A DNA stretch of 64,000 nucleotides from Commensalibacter papalotli. Its GTDB lineage: Bacteria > Pseudomonadota > Alphaproteobacteria > Acetobacterales > Acetobacteraceae. A program made the position numbers and the translations under genes. The DNA lies in contig NZ_CAMXCI010000004.1 of the NCBI RefSeq assembly GCF_947179115.1, positions 1-64,000 of the forward strand, written 5' to 3'. This document shows positions 26,665 to 36,964 of this stretch, one piece after another (the first letter of the stretch is position 1; every line of letters starts with the position of its first letter). The notes beneath the pieces were generated by a model that saw only the letters and a program-made list of their open reading frames with translations, ran no database searches and was not told the origin of the DNA.

Positions 26665-27807
26665 TTATTTATAATTTGAGAGTAATGCTTTTACCGCTTT
26701 GCCCAGCTGTTCTTGTTCAGTGAAATAATTTAATCCACGCTCACGACCTGCTTTTCCCATTACTTGACGCTCTTTAGGATTGTTAATCATCCAAAGCATA
26801 GCTTTTGCAAGCTCTTTTACAGAGCCCGCTGGCACTAACAAACCCGTTTTTTGATGATCTACCTGCTCTCTTGGACCACGAATATTCGTACTAATAACAG
26901 GTAATCCTGATAACATAGCCTCGGCAATTGACATGGGGAGCCCTTCAAAATGGCTGGGCAATACAAACACATCAGCAGCTTTCATCAGCTGATCAATATC
27001 CTCTCTATATCCCAAAAACCGTATTTGTTGACCAAGCTTCTCTTTGGCGACATCAAAAGCACGATCTAACGCATGCCCATGATCAGAAGGTAACCTTTCC
27101 CCGACAATCCATAATTCTATATTTTTATTACGAGCAGCAATCGCTATAAAAGCCGCTAAAAGCTCTGGATACCCCTTGTGACGTACTAAACGAGATACAA
27201 TCAAAAAAACAGTCTTTCCTTGATCAATCTGCATAATACTACGCATTGTGGTTCGAATTTCATCATCAGGTGAAAATTTCAAATCATCCCTACCATTACC
27301 AATATAAACTGGAAAAGAATGAATTTTTAATCTCTTAGCATCTTTGGCTTCTTCCAAAGATACGGTCATATAAATATCAGTAACCTTACCTGCCGACCAT
27401 TCCAAAGCAAAAGATAAAGCTCGCCTAACCCAAGATTTAAACCCTTGCCCTGATTGATTAAATAAATATCCATGACATGTATAAGCAATAATCGGAGTTT
27501 TGCATAAAAAAGCAGCAATACGCGTTAAAAACCCACTGATTGGCATATGGGCATGCACAATATCAGGCTTTTCCTGTTTGATAATTTTATAAATTGCAAA
27601 TAAAGCACGTAACTGCCCCACTGGCGCATAAGAGCGCACAAAAGGCACTGTTCTTATTTGAAAACCCTCAGCTCTGACTTTTTGTAATAAGTCACCTTCC
27701 GCACAAACACCAATAACCTCGTGCTTTTCTGCCCTTAAGGCACGCATTAACGGTAATAAAAACTGGTATAACGAAAAATCAACATTGGTGACTTCAAGGA
27801 TTTTCAT
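26665..27807 (-). CDS. GT4-family glycosyltransferase
   Basis: A 380-residue GT-B enzyme. The N-terminal acceptor domain has the family's VAHMPISGFLTRIAA; the donor domain has FLIVSRLVRHKGYPELL and VFVLPSHFEGLPMSIAEAMLSGLPVISTNIRGPREQV with the EGLPMSIAEA donor motif. It acts in the cytoplasm on a surface-glycan precursor. It follows the heparinase-like gene by 9 bp in a probable operon with rsmB and rpe. Confidence 0.9.
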   Translation of the reverse strand: MKILEVTNVDFSLYQFLLPLMRALRAEKHEVIGVCAEGDLLQKVRAEGFQIRTVPFVRSYAPVGQLRALFAIYKIIKQEKPDIVHAHMPISGFLTRIAAFLCKTPIIAYTCHGYLFNQSGQGFKSWVRRALSFALEWSAGKVTDIYMTVSLEEAKDAKRLKIHSFPVYIGNGRDDLKFSPDDEIRTTMRSIMQIDQGKTVFLIVSRLVRHKGYPELLAAFIAIAARNKNIELWIVGERLPSDHGHALDRAFDVAKEKLGQQIRFLGYREDIDQLMKAADVFVLPSHFEGLPMSIAEAMLSGLPVISTNIRGPREQVDHQKTGLLVPAGSVKELAKAMLWMINNPKERQVMGKAGRERGLNYFTEQEQLGKAVKALLSNYK

Positions 27808-27816
27808 TGATCAAAC

Positions 27817-29727
27817 TTATAATTTACGGTGTAAAGCCCATCGAATGACTTGAGATTGATTTTCTTGTTGCACAAGATCCTCTTTTGGCTCAATTATATT
27901 TTCTTGCTCTTGGGCTTGCTTTACGTCGACTATTTGCGTGTCTTGTTGCACAATTGCTTGAGGCACAGTTTCAGAATATATAGCGCTATCGCTTTCTTCC
28001 CCAGATCCTTGACGATTGTCTTTACTATGAAAAATAGCCACATAATCAGAGCTCTCCTGTACTTGTTCACTTAATAACATGGTATCATCAGCCTTATTAG
28101 ACTGTAACACATCCTCCTCTTTGGTTAGAGGTATTTCTTTTTTTACTTCTGGCAAAGACACATACAAAACTATTTGCTTACTGACAACTCGACTGCCACG
28201 ACCAAAATAAACACTTTCTTCTATTTTTGCCTGTGCTCCTGAAAAACGAAACCACCAAATTTGCCGCCCTTCATGGGGATTATTAGCCATCAAGGCATAT
28301 ATTTTCTCAGGCTTACCTTTTGTAAATTCTATAAATTCTTCCTCAACACTAATAGAAGGATGCAAATGAAATCTTACTTTAAATGGAAACTGTTGAGGGC
28401 CATCAATACGCTCTTCACCTTTTAGATTCTGACCATTAGCAGATAAATACAAAGTGCGTTGATAAATAACACCAAATCGTTTTAACCAACCATTATGACC
28501 CATTTCCAGTAAATGAGCCCCTTCCTCACTGTGGCGTCGTGCAACAGCTTCAAAATCAGAACTCACTTTACCCTTAACGAACTCTACAGAGTCCGTGCCG
28601 TTTAAATCAAGCACAGAATGTGCTGCTGTACATCCCAAAATAGACTGCCAAGCCTTTGTTTCACCCGCTCCACAATTTACAAAAAGACGCTGTTTTCCAA
28701 CAGAAAATTCCAAAGATAGGCACCCTGCATGTTTACTTCTGCGCCCAATATCAGCTGGGGTTCCACTATCGACTAGCAACGTCGCTCTGTTTGCGTAACA
28801 ACGAACATATCCCCCTTTGGTCATATTTGTCATAGCAACCCGTTTTTGTGTTGCATGAAACAAAATACGATCAATCAACTCTGGATCAGATTCATTAGAA
28901 CCATTAAACAGCGCAAGCCCCCCATCACCATGACGCAAAGCACGCAAAGCACGGCTGATATTATCCAATGCATTAACAAGATCATGAGGTGGACGACGAT
29001 GTATCAATTGATACATTAATTTTATTTCCACCAAATCTTGTAATACCATCAGTTGGATTTCAGCATTACGTTCGATGTGGACACCGTCATCTAGGATCTG
29101 ATTGGTCAATTCATCTTTTAAAAAACGTGTTACCTTTAACACTGAATCAAATTGTTCTGGCATGCACAATGAAACGGCCATCACACCTTTAAGCATTGCA
29201 AAAGCATAATAAATTTGTGGTTCAGGGGGCAGCATCGCGACGATATACCGTCCCTCTAACATTACACGATGCATAAATTGACGTTTAAATGCCTCATCGG
29301 CAGATGCGGCAAAAAAATCATAATGCCCCAACCAGTTTGCCAGCCTGCGACCCAAAACATCTCCTCGATAAGCAACTTTATGTTGTGCTTCGGGTGGGCG
29401 GCTAATCCAATCTACCATTAATGCACGAGCCGCTAATCTTGCATTATCTGTGCCCAGCTCTCGCATGTCACGAAGCCAAGAAAAATCATAAATTTTACAT
29501 AATCCATCAATAGGAAGGCTGCGTTTACCCCATAATCCAGGTTGCAATGGTATAATATAATCCTTGTAGATTAACTCCCCTTTAACCAAATGCATGCCAT
29601 AAATAGAATTACCTTTCCATAAATCTCGCAAAAAATACGCAGGGGTCAGTGGAAGCTTACCATACCCAACAGCAGGCAGACGTGCCAAAGAAAGCCGCAT
29701 TTTACGTAGCATGCTTTGTAAAGCCAT
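27817..29727 (-). CDS. Heparinase II/III-family protein
   Basis: A 636-residue protein. The centre (about residues 330-510) matches the Heparinase_II_III-like beta-sandwich: RATLLVDSGTPADIGRRSKHAGCLSLEFSVGKQRLFVNCG, then TAAHSVLDLNGTDSVEF, with the conserved His and Tyr-rich surroundings. An alpha/alpha-toroid-like N-terminal domain precedes it. The last 110 residues are low-complexity, rich in Gln/Glu, which is unusual. This family is conserved beside rsmB in many alphaproteobacteria, but its glycan substrate there is not established. No obvious signal peptide. Confidence 0.86.
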   Translation of the reverse strand: MALQSMLRKMRLSLARLPAVGYGKLPLTPAYFLRDLWKGNSIYGMHLVKGELIYKDYIIPLQPGLWGKRSLPIDGLCKIYDFSWLRDMRELGTDNARLAARALMVDWISRPPEAQHKVAYRGDVLGRRLANWLGHYDFFAASADEAFKRQFMHRVMLEGRYIVAMLPPEPQIYYAFAMLKGVMAVSLCMPEQFDSVLKVTRFLKDELTNQILDDGVHIERNAEIQLMVLQDLVEIKLMYQLIHRRPPHDLVNALDNISRALRALRHGDGGLALFNGSNESDPELIDRILFHATQKRVAMTNMTKGGYVRCYANRATLLVDSGTPADIGRRSKHAGCLSLEFSVGKQRLFVNCGAGETKAWQSILGCTAAHSVLDLNGTDSVEFVKGKVSSDFEAVARRHSEEGAHLLEMGHNGWLKRFGVIYQRTLYLSANGQNLKGEERIDGPQQFPFKVRFHLHPSISVEEEFIEFTKGKPEKIYALMANNPHEGRQIWWFRFSGAQAKIEESVYFGRGSRVVSKQIVLYVSLPEVKKEIPLTKEEDVLQSNKADDTMLLSEQVQESSDYVAIFHSKDNRQGSGEESDSAIYSETVPQAIVQQDTQIVDVKQAQEQENIIEPKEDLVQQENQSQVIRWALHRKL

Positions 29728-29766
29728 CCTGATCTGCCCCTTTCTTGCTTAACAGACATCAAATAA

Positions 29767-30438
29767 TTATTTTTTATCTGTTCCACGCAGAGCATTCATT
29801 GCTTGACGATAATCTTGTTGGCCATACACAGACGTCCCAGCCACCAAAACATCTGCTCCAGCTTTGATAACTAATGGCGCAGTTTCCTTGGTAATTCCAC
29901 CATCAACACTGACACGAATATCGCGGCCAGTTGCATCAGCCATTTGACGGATTTGTTTGATTTTTGGTAATTGGCTAGAAATAAATTTCTGTCCACCAAA
30001 GCCAGGATTGACCGTCATAATCAAAATCGTATCGACCATATCCAACAATTCAGATATCGCCTGTGCTGGTGTTGCAGGACACAAAACAATGCCTGCTTTG
30101 ATTCCAAAAGATTTGATCGTTTGTAACGTGCGATGTGCGTGTGGACCTGCTTCTATATGAAATAAAATTTGATCTGCCCCTGCCTTCACAAACGGTTCAA
30201 TAAACAAATCAACAGGCTCAATCATTAAATGAACATCAAAGCACAGTTTACTGTAAGGGCGCAAAGCTTTTACGATTACTGGTCCAAAAGTTATATTAGG
30301 AACAAAATGACCATCCATTACATCAAGATGAATCCAATCCGCACCTTGTTCATCAACCGCCTTGGTTTCTTCACCAAAACGAGCTGCATCTGCAGAAAGA
30401 ATACTAGGAGCAATTAAAGGAACGGTTAAAGCTGGCAT
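29767..30438 (-). CDS. rpe: Ribulose-phosphate 3-epimerase
   Basis: A 223-residue TIM-barrel enzyme that interconverts ribulose 5-phosphate and xylulose 5-phosphate. The start is set at 30438 because GGAGT lies 6-7 bases upstream; the longer frame to 30558 would add a 40-residue hydrophobic stretch absent from the family. Catalytic and metal-binding motifs: LIAPSILSADAARFGEE, HLDVMDGHFVPNITFGP, CFDVHLMIEP, MTVNPGFGGQKF and SVDGGI. It lies between rsmB and the heparinase-like gene. Confidence 0.97.
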   Translation of the reverse strand: MPALTVPLIAPSILSADAARFGEETKAVDEQGADWIHLDVMDGHFVPNITFGPVIVKALRPYSKLCFDVHLMIEPVDLFIEPFVKAGADQILFHIEAGPHAHRTLQTIKSFGIKAGIVLCPATPAQAISELLDMVDTILIMTVNPGFGGQKFISSQLPKIKQIRQMADATGRDIRVSVDGGITKETAPLVIKAGADVLVAGTSVYGQQDYRQAMNALRGTDKK

Positions 30439-30597
30439 ATACACTCCAATTTTATAAAATAAAAGGATCCAAACTATATCATAGTAAAATGACACTAAAT
30501 CGAAGAAAAAGAAATATGATATTCCTGTAAATATACATTTTAATATGCAATTTATCAATTTTTACAGTAAAATATTACTTATATCACAATATATTCG

Positions 30598-31860
30598 TTA
30601 TAATTTTTTAAATCTTGCCACAAAAAAACCATCCAAACCTCCTTTTTCAGACCACATAAAAGGTAATGTGCGGATCCATCCCTCTTCAGTCAGACTTTCT
30701 GGTAAAAAAGGAATATCTTCGGAAGTAAACGGTTGGGCAGCAACCCCTGGTAAGGTTGCAATATATCGTGCTTGCTCTTCAGCTTCTTGGGCTTGCAAAG
30801 AGCAAACGCTGTACATTAACCGTCCCCCAGGTTTTAAATATTGTAACGCTGCTTCGATAAGCTCACGTTGTATTTTCACCAAAGCGCCAACTTCTTTTAA
30901 TTTTTTAATGTGTAAAACATCAGGGTGTCGGCGAAAAATACCCGTCGCAGAGCAAGGCGCATCTAATAATATTGCATCAAATTCTGCTTTGTAATTCAAT
31001 TGTGCTGCATCAGATTGCACAATTTTTGCTTGTAATTGTAGACGATCCAAATTTTCTTTAAGACGTTTAATCCGTTTTGGGTCTTTCTCGACAGCAACGA
31101 CTTGACCACCTGCAATAATCAGCTGTGCTGTTTTCCCTCCTGGAGCTGCGCATAAATCGGCAACCTTTTCACCGTTTTGAACACGTAATAAAAAAGCAGG
31201 TAAAGAGGCTGCCACATCTTGCACCCAAAATTGGCCATCATTAAAACCTGGTAGAGTATTAACTTTGGTACCAACAGGATAACGATAACTGTCCGCACAT
31301 AAAAACGTTCCCCCTTCAGGAGGCGTTATCCCAGCCTTAACCGATAAATCTAAAGGCACTTCATAAGAAAGACATTGTGCCAGCTTTCTGGGATTAAAAC
31401 CTGCTTTGTCCCATTCTTGCCAAAGCCAAGTTGGTAGATTAAGGCGTTCTTGGTCCAGCCCTTCCAAAGATTCTTGACCTTTATCAGCGACTTTTCTTAA
31501 AACCGCATTCACCAACCCTGTAAAACCAGAAAATCCATTTTTGCGTGTTAAATTAACCGTCGTATTAATCGCTGCATGTCTAGGGGTTTCAAGGAAAATA
31601 ATTTGTGCCACCCCCAAAAGCAAAATCCACAAAACCTTTTGTGGGGGCGCTCGACGGAGCAAAGGCTCAATAATAGCTTCCAACACACCTTTTTGTCGCA
31701 AGCAACACACAATCAATCGATAAGCCGCAGCTTTGTCACGCGCATCAGCATGTCGTGACAGTAATTGGTCTAAAACCACATCCAAAGAGCGATTCTTTTC
31801 CAAAACTTGACTAATTGCTTCAAAAGCAATTTGACGTGTGTCATCTTTTTCTTTATTCAT
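30598..31860 (-). CDS. rsmB: 16S rRNA m5C967 methyltransferase
   Basis: A 420-residue protein. The first 140 residues form a NusB-like RNA-binding domain; the rest is a SAM-dependent methyltransferase with VADLCAAPGGKTAQL (SAM motif I), the DAPCSATGIFRRHPD motif IV and the YSVCSLQAQEAEEQ motif VI that carry the two catalytic cysteines. It methylates C967 in the small subunit rRNA. Start at 31860; nothing upstream suggests another. Confidence 0.95.
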   Translation of the reverse strand: MNKEKDDTRQIAFEAISQVLEKNRSLDVVLDQLLSRHADARDKAAAYRLIVCCLRQKGVLEAIIEPLLRRAPPQKVLWILLLGVAQIIFLETPRHAAINTTVNLTRKNGFSGFTGLVNAVLRKVADKGQESLEGLDQERLNLPTWLWQEWDKAGFNPRKLAQCLSYEVPLDLSVKAGITPPEGGTFLCADSYRYPVGTKVNTLPGFNDGQFWVQDVAASLPAFLLRVQNGEKVADLCAAPGGKTAQLIIAGGQVVAVEKDPKRIKRLKENLDRLQLQAKIVQSDAAQLNYKAEFDAILLDAPCSATGIFRRHPDVLHIKKLKEVGALVKIQRELIEAALQYLKPGGRLMYSVCSLQAQEAEEQARYIATLPGVAAQPFTSEDIPFLPESLTEEGWIRTLPFMWSEKGGLDGFFVARFKKL

Positions 31861-32022
31861 TATCTCGAACTTAAACTTAACAATTTATTATTGAACAGGA
31901 TTTTCTTGTTTTACAATTTATATATTAATTTAAAATCATATATAATCTTAGATATGCCATATTTATGCGTATTATAGTATCTTTATTTTACCATTCTATC
32001 ACAAGAAACGTTACTTGCTATA

Positions 32023-32832
32023 ATGAAAAACTGGTCAATTATCCTTCCATATTATAATGAAGAAAAATTCCTTCCCGGCACCCTTGAATCAATTTGCGCT
32101 CAACATTTAAAAGATTTCACTCTTATTCTAGTTAACAATGCCTCGAATGATCAGTCCGAGGAAATCACAAAAAAAACTTTATCTCGTTATCCAGATATTG
32201 ACGTTCTTTATCTATATGAGCCTAACCCTGGAAAAACAAATGCATTACAAACTGGGTTAAATGCAGTTACTACCCCGTATGTTGCAACGATTGATGCTGA
32301 TACATATTATCCCCCTTATTATCTTTATTTTTGCAATTCTATTCTTGAAAAACGCCCAGAAATTCATGGGGTTATGGCGTGTGATATTTATGCACCTTAT
32401 GAAGATCATAAAAGCCAAAAACGATGCCGAAAAATCTATAGAAAATCTCTTCTTTTCAGCAAACAATGCCATGCTGGTGGTTATGCTCAAACCTTCCGTA
32501 CTAAAAGTTTGAGACAAGTCGGAGGGTTTGACCAAAATTTATGGCCTTATGTCTTGATGGATCATGAAATTGTTCATCGTTTATTAAGAGTTGGTAAAAC
32601 TTATTACTCTTCTAAACATTGGTGTATGCCCTCTGAACGCAGAAGCGATAGAACAAAAGTACAGTGGAATAAACTTGAAAAAATACTTTATGAATTTAGT
32701 CCATATTTCCTCAAAGACTGGTTTTTTTATCGTTTCCTTAAAAAACGTTTTGAACAACGTAAAGCAACCATTACGCAATTACGTGAGCATAAATGGGAAA
32801 AAAACATAGATAAAGATGCTCATCTATCGTAA
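32023..32832 (+). CDS. GT2-family glycosyltransferase
   Basis: A 269-residue GT-A enzyme: SIILPYYNEEKFLPGTLESI at the N-terminus, LILVNNASNDQSEEITK, the nucleotide-sugar/metal DxD as ATIDADTYYPPYYL and the acceptor-site segment GGFDQNLWPYVLMDHEIVHRLL. It is soluble or peripheral at the membrane. It starts a short plus-strand group with the YggS gene, 38 bp downstream. Sugar specificity unknown. Confidence 0.9.
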   Translation: MKNWSIILPYYNEEKFLPGTLESICAQHLKDFTLILVNNASNDQSEEITKKTLSRYPDIDVLYLYEPNPGKTNALQTGLNAVTTPYVATIDADTYYPPYYLYFCNSILEKRPEIHGVMACDIYAPYEDHKSQKRCRKIYRKSLLFSKQCHAGGYAQTFRTKSLRQVGGFDQNLWPYVLMDHEIVHRLLRVGKTYYSSKHWCMPSERRSDRTKVQWNKLEKILYEFSPYFLKDWFFYRFLKKRFEQRKATITQLREHKWEKNIDKDAHLS

Positions 32833-32870
32833 TATAAAATATTCTTTTCATTTTGTACTGATAGCCTTTT

Positions 32871-33551
32871 ATGAATAGTTTAGAAATTCAACAAAATCTA
32901 TACAATATTAGACAGCGTATTGAAAAAGCAGCCAGTGTTTATGATCGTAATTCCAAAGAAATACAACTTGTTGCTGTTTCTAAATTTCATCCGATCACGG
33001 CGGTGCAAGCTGCTTTATCGCATAATCAATTCATATTCGGAGAAAATCGAATACAAGAAGCCAAAGAGAAATTTACACCTCTATTGGAGATAAATCCTGA
33101 TATTCGTCTGCATATTATCGGCCCAATACAAACCAATAAAATTATTGATGCTGTGAAAATAGCCAACGTCATTGAAACCATTGACCGCGTTGCTTTATTA
33201 GATCCTTTGCAAAAAGCAATCGATAAAACAGGACGATGCCCTAAATTATTTATTCAAATCAATGTTGGCCAAGAACCTCAAAAAGCTGGGATAATGCCAT
33301 CAGAGGCTAATGATTTTATTGAAACTTGCATAAAGAAATTTGGTAAAAAAATTCAAGGGATTATGGGAATCCCCCCTGTTGAACAAAACCCCACCCCTTA
33401 TTTCCAACAACTGACAAGTTTTGCTCGTCAATATCATTTACCAGAAATCTCAATGGGTATGTCAGCTGATTTTGAGCAAGCTATTGCTTGTGGTGCAACT
33501 TTGGTAAGAGTAGGCTCTGCTATTTTTGGAAACCGTCCTCCTAAATTATAA
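32871..33551 (+). CDS. YggS-family PLP homeostasis protein
   Basis: A 226-residue cofactor-binding TIM-barrel protein. The PLP lysine is in LVAVSKFHPITAVQAAL; FGENRIQEAKEKF, LHIIGPIQTNK and the C-terminal SMGMSADFEQAIACGATLVRVGSAIFG are hallmark motifs. It buffers pyridoxal phosphate and influences amino-acid pools; no catalytic activity is known. Confidence 0.95.
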   Translation: MNSLEIQQNLYNIRQRIEKAASVYDRNSKEIQLVAVSKFHPITAVQAALSHNQFIFGENRIQEAKEKFTPLLEINPDIRLHIIGPIQTNKIIDAVKIANVIETIDRVALLDPLQKAIDKTGRCPKLFIQINVGQEPQKAGIMPSEANDFIETCIKKFGKKIQGIMGIPPVEQNPTPYFQQLTSFARQYHLPEISMGMSADFEQAIACGATLVRVGSAIFGNRPPKL

Positions 33552-33674
33552 AATAGTTCACCACACAAAAAACTTTTCAAAAATAACAAAAAGCTATATT
33601 TGTTTTCTATTTTAAATTAAAGCTGTTTTTGAATAATCAAGCAAAGATTATAAATAAACACGGAGTCCCCCTAC

Positions 33675-35756
33675 ATGACTGATTCTTCAAACGAGGAAGA
33701 TACTCATAAAAAAGACGAACCTTCGTCTGAAAATACAGATACAACCACCTATGTATCCTCTATTCATGATAATACTGAACTTAAAAATGAAGAAGAAATG
33801 TTACAAGGCGGTGTTGCAGTTTTACCTTCATTAAGTGAAGAAAGCCCAATCACCGAATTTGGAACTGATCAACCTGAACATAAGATCAAACCTTTAAACG
33901 CAGCAATTTTAATGACTGTTCTTGGGGTTGTGTATGGCGATATCGGAACCAGTCCGATCTATGCATTCAAATCCACGATGTGGGTTATTTCTAATCATCA
34001 TACAGACGTGCAACGCTGGGAAGTTTTCGGTATTGTCAGCCTTATTTTCTGGGCTTTGATATTAGTTGTTACTATTAAATATGTAATGTTAGTCATGCGT
34101 GCCGACCATAATGGTGAGGGTGGTATTCTAGCATTAATGTCGTTGGCACAACGTGTTACGAAAAATATCAGAGGCAAAGTCCTCTTAGGGATTGTCGGGA
34201 TTGCAGGAACTTGCCTTTTCTTTGGCGATGGAATGATTACCCCTGCGGTCTCGGTGCTTTCTGCTATTGAGGGGCTTGAAGTTTCCATCCCTCAAACCCA
34301 AGAATTTATCGTGCCAATGGCTTTGATTATCTTGTTTGGCTTATTTAGTATGCAAAGCAAGGGAACAGAACGTATTGGTAAAATATTCGGACCCGTTATG
34401 TTTTTGTGGTTCGGCACCATCGGTGCCCTGGGATTATTACAAGTCATCCAACATCCCTTTATTTTGGCAGCCTTGTCTCCATATTATGCAATAACCTTTA
34501 TTATTCAGCACGAATGGATGGCATTTCTGGCCCTTGGTTCTGTTGTTTTGGCCGTTACAGGTGCCGAAGCGTTATATGCAGATATGGGACATTTCGGCAG
34601 AAACCCAATTCGCTATGCGTGGATTTTCTTTGTATTGCCTTGTTTGACCTTAAACTATATGGGACAAGGTGCTTTGGTATTAAGCGATGCTAAGGCGCTA
34701 AGTAATCCTTTTTTCTACTTAGCACCTCATTGGTTTAATATTCCTTTGGTTATTTTATCAACCTTTGCCACAGTTATCGCCAGCCAAGCAGGAATCTCTG
34801 GTGGTTTTTCTTTAGCCAGACAACTAACATTACTGGGATATTTCCCAAGACTGCGTATATTACATACAAATGCCGAAGAAGAAGGGCAAATCTATGTGCC
34901 TGATGTTAATCATGCTTTAATGTTGGGATCTTTATTATTAATTGTAAGCTTTAGATCCTCTGAAGCTTTGGCTGCGGCTTATGGTATCGCAGTGACAGGA
35001 ACTTTCCTTTGTACCACAACCTTATCCTGTGTTGTATTTAATAAACTTTATAAATGGCCAGTTTATAAAGTGGCTTTAATTTTTGGTATTTTCTTCTGTA
35101 TCGATATTCCATTCTTTGCCGCAAACGCCTTGAAAATTCCTCAAGGAGGTTGGGTGCCATTACTCCTTGGTATTTGTTTAACGATTATGATGACCTCTTG
35201 GAACAAAGGGCGTAATATTATCATAAAAAAACGTGAACAAGGGGCTTTGCCTATTGCTTCTTTCCTAGCTCGTCTACCACAAGGAAAAATTACTCGCGTT
35301 TCTGGAACTGCTATTTTCATGACGCCAGACCCTATGTCTATTCCCAATTCTTTGATTCATAATTTGCGTCATAACAAAGTTTTACATGATCATGTGTTAT
35401 TTGTAACGATTGAGAACTTAAAACAGCCAGAAGCAGAATACGGACATCGTATTGCTATGCGTAAACTTGCACCTAATATTTATCAAGTCATCGTGCGTTA
35501 TGGCTTTATGGAAATGCCAAACTTACCTAAAGTCTTGGAGCTTTTGAAATCACAACCACAGCTGGGCTTTTTTGATCCTTTACAAGCATCTTATTTTACC
35601 ACCAGAGAACAAATTGTTCCTGCTGCTATTCCTAAGATGAGCAGATGGAGATTAAATATCTACATGTTTATGAATAGAAACGCCAGTCCTGTCACCGACT
35701 TTTTGCGTATTCCCGCAGATCGTGTGGTTGAATTAGCCGTTCGTGTATCTATCTGA
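33675..35756 (+). CDS. kup: Kup potassium uptake protein
   Basis: A 693-residue K+/H+ symporter. After a hydrophilic acidic N-terminal extension of about 75 residues, longer than usual, 12 membrane helices follow. The start of the transport domain, LGVVYGDIGTSPIYAFK, and the segment HNGEGGILALM are definitive; GDGMITPAVSVLSAIEGL is present. The C-terminal cytosolic domain ends in DRVVELAVRVSI. hemW begins 5 bp after the stop. Confidence 0.96.
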   Translation: MTDSSNEEDTHKKDEPSSENTDTTTYVSSIHDNTELKNEEEMLQGGVAVLPSLSEESPITEFGTDQPEHKIKPLNAAILMTVLGVVYGDIGTSPIYAFKSTMWVISNHHTDVQRWEVFGIVSLIFWALILVVTIKYVMLVMRADHNGEGGILALMSLAQRVTKNIRGKVLLGIVGIAGTCLFFGDGMITPAVSVLSAIEGLEVSIPQTQEFIVPMALIILFGLFSMQSKGTERIGKIFGPVMFLWFGTIGALGLLQVIQHPFILAALSPYYAITFIIQHEWMAFLALGSVVLAVTGAEALYADMGHFGRNPIRYAWIFFVLPCLTLNYMGQGALVLSDAKALSNPFFYLAPHWFNIPLVILSTFATVIASQAGISGGFSLARQLTLLGYFPRLRILHTNAEEEGQIYVPDVNHALMLGSLLLIVSFRSSEALAAAYGIAVTGTFLCTTTLSCVVFNKLYKWPVYKVALIFGIFFCIDIPFFAANALKIPQGGWVPLLLGICLTIMMTSWNKGRNIIIKKREQGALPIASFLARLPQGKITRVSGTAIFMTPDPMSIPNSLIHNLRHNKVLHDHVLFVTIENLKQPEAEYGHRIAMRKLAPNIYQVIVRYGFMEMPNLPKVLELLKSQPQLGFFDPLQASYFTTREQIVPAAIPKMSRWRLNIYMFMNRNASPVTDFLRIPADRVVELAVRVSI

Positions 35757-35761
35757 TTGGT

Positions 35762-36934
35762 ATGGAACCTACAATTGAACATCAACAACAAGGCATTGCA
35801 CTTTATATTCATTGGCCATTTTGTTTGGCCAAATGCCCTTATTGCGATTTTAATAGCCACGTTGCCCAACAAATTCCTCAAGAGGCATATGCCAATGCCC
35901 TTGTTCAGGAATTAATAACTTCACTGACAGATATTCCTAAAAAACCCCTCACCTCTATTTTCTTTGGTGGGGGAACTCCTTCCTTAATGCTTCCCTCAAC
36001 GGTGCAGACTTTAATTGATACTGCAACCAGCTTGCTTCCTGTATCTAATGACATTGAAATTACCCTTGAGGCCAACCCTACCAGTGTTGAAAACCAAAAA
36101 TTGAAAGATTTTCAAAAAGCAGGTGTTAACCGTGTATCTTTGGGTATTCAAAGCCTTAACCCCACCGCTTTGAAAGCTTTGGGTCGAGAACATTCTGTTG
36201 CTGGGGCGATTGAAGCATTAAGTTTAGCCAAAAAAATATTTAGTCGTATTTCATTTGATCTGATTTATGCTCGTGAAGGACAAAGCGTTTATGAATGGGA
36301 AAATGAGTTAAAAGAAGCTCTATCATTGGCAAATGATCATTTATCCTTGTATCAATTAACTATTGAGCCTGGAACCCTGTTTGCCAAACAATATCAACAA
36401 GGTAAAATTACTTTACCTAATGAAGAAATCAGTACAACGCTTTTGAATATGACTGAAACCATAACAGGACAATATGGACTGCAAGCTTATGAAGTTTCTA
36501 ATTATGCCAAAATAGGTGCACAGAGCAGGCATAATTTAACCTATTGGCGTTATCAAGACTATATCGGTATCGGCCCTGGGGCGCATGGGCGCGTAACGAT
36601 AGATCAAACTTTATATGCCACTGAACGCCATAAAAACCCGCAAAAATGGTTGAAATCTGTACAAGAAAATGGGCATGCTTTATGTGTCAAAGAGGCTTTG
36701 ACCTCAAAGGACAAAGCCCAAGAAATGTTACTTATGGGATTACGATTAACTGAAGGCGTTCAAGCCGAGGCTTTTGCGCAACGTTGTGGCGTTGATTTGA
36801 TGGATGCTATTAACCAATCAATGCTCACAGCTTTACTTGAAGAAAATTATCTTTCTTGGGATAATAATTACCTTAAAACAACACCTCAAGGACGTTTACG
36901 TCTCAACGCAATACTGGACGTTTTACTTCAATAA
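35762..36934 (+). CDS. hemW: HemW-like radical SAM heme chaperone
   Basis: A 390-residue radical SAM protein. The [4Fe-4S] cysteines are CLAKCPYC near residue 20-27, followed by the SAM-binding FFGGGTPSLM and LGIQSLNPTALKALGR. HNLTYWRYQDYIGIGPGAHGR and the C-terminal HemN_C helix bundle are typical of HemW rather than HemN oxidase. Its role is heme transfer or storage. Gene order kup-hemW-DUF1489 fits alphaproteobacteria. Confidence 0.92.
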   Translation: MEPTIEHQQQGIALYIHWPFCLAKCPYCDFNSHVAQQIPQEAYANALVQELITSLTDIPKKPLTSIFFGGGTPSLMLPSTVQTLIDTATSLLPVSNDIEITLEANPTSVENQKLKDFQKAGVNRVSLGIQSLNPTALKALGREHSVAGAIEALSLAKKIFSRISFDLIYAREGQSVYEWENELKEALSLANDHLSLYQLTIEPGTLFAKQYQQGKITLPNEEISTTLLNMTETITGQYGLQAYEVSNYAKIGAQSRHNLTYWRYQDYIGIGPGAHGRVTIDQTLYATERHKNPQKWLKSVQENGHALCVKEALTSKDKAQEMLLMGLRLTEGVQAEAFAQRCGVDLMDAINQSMLTALLEENYLSWDNNYLKTTPQGRLRLNAILDVLLQ

Positions 36935-36964
36935 TATACTCTTAGATATAGAAAAGGATAATCC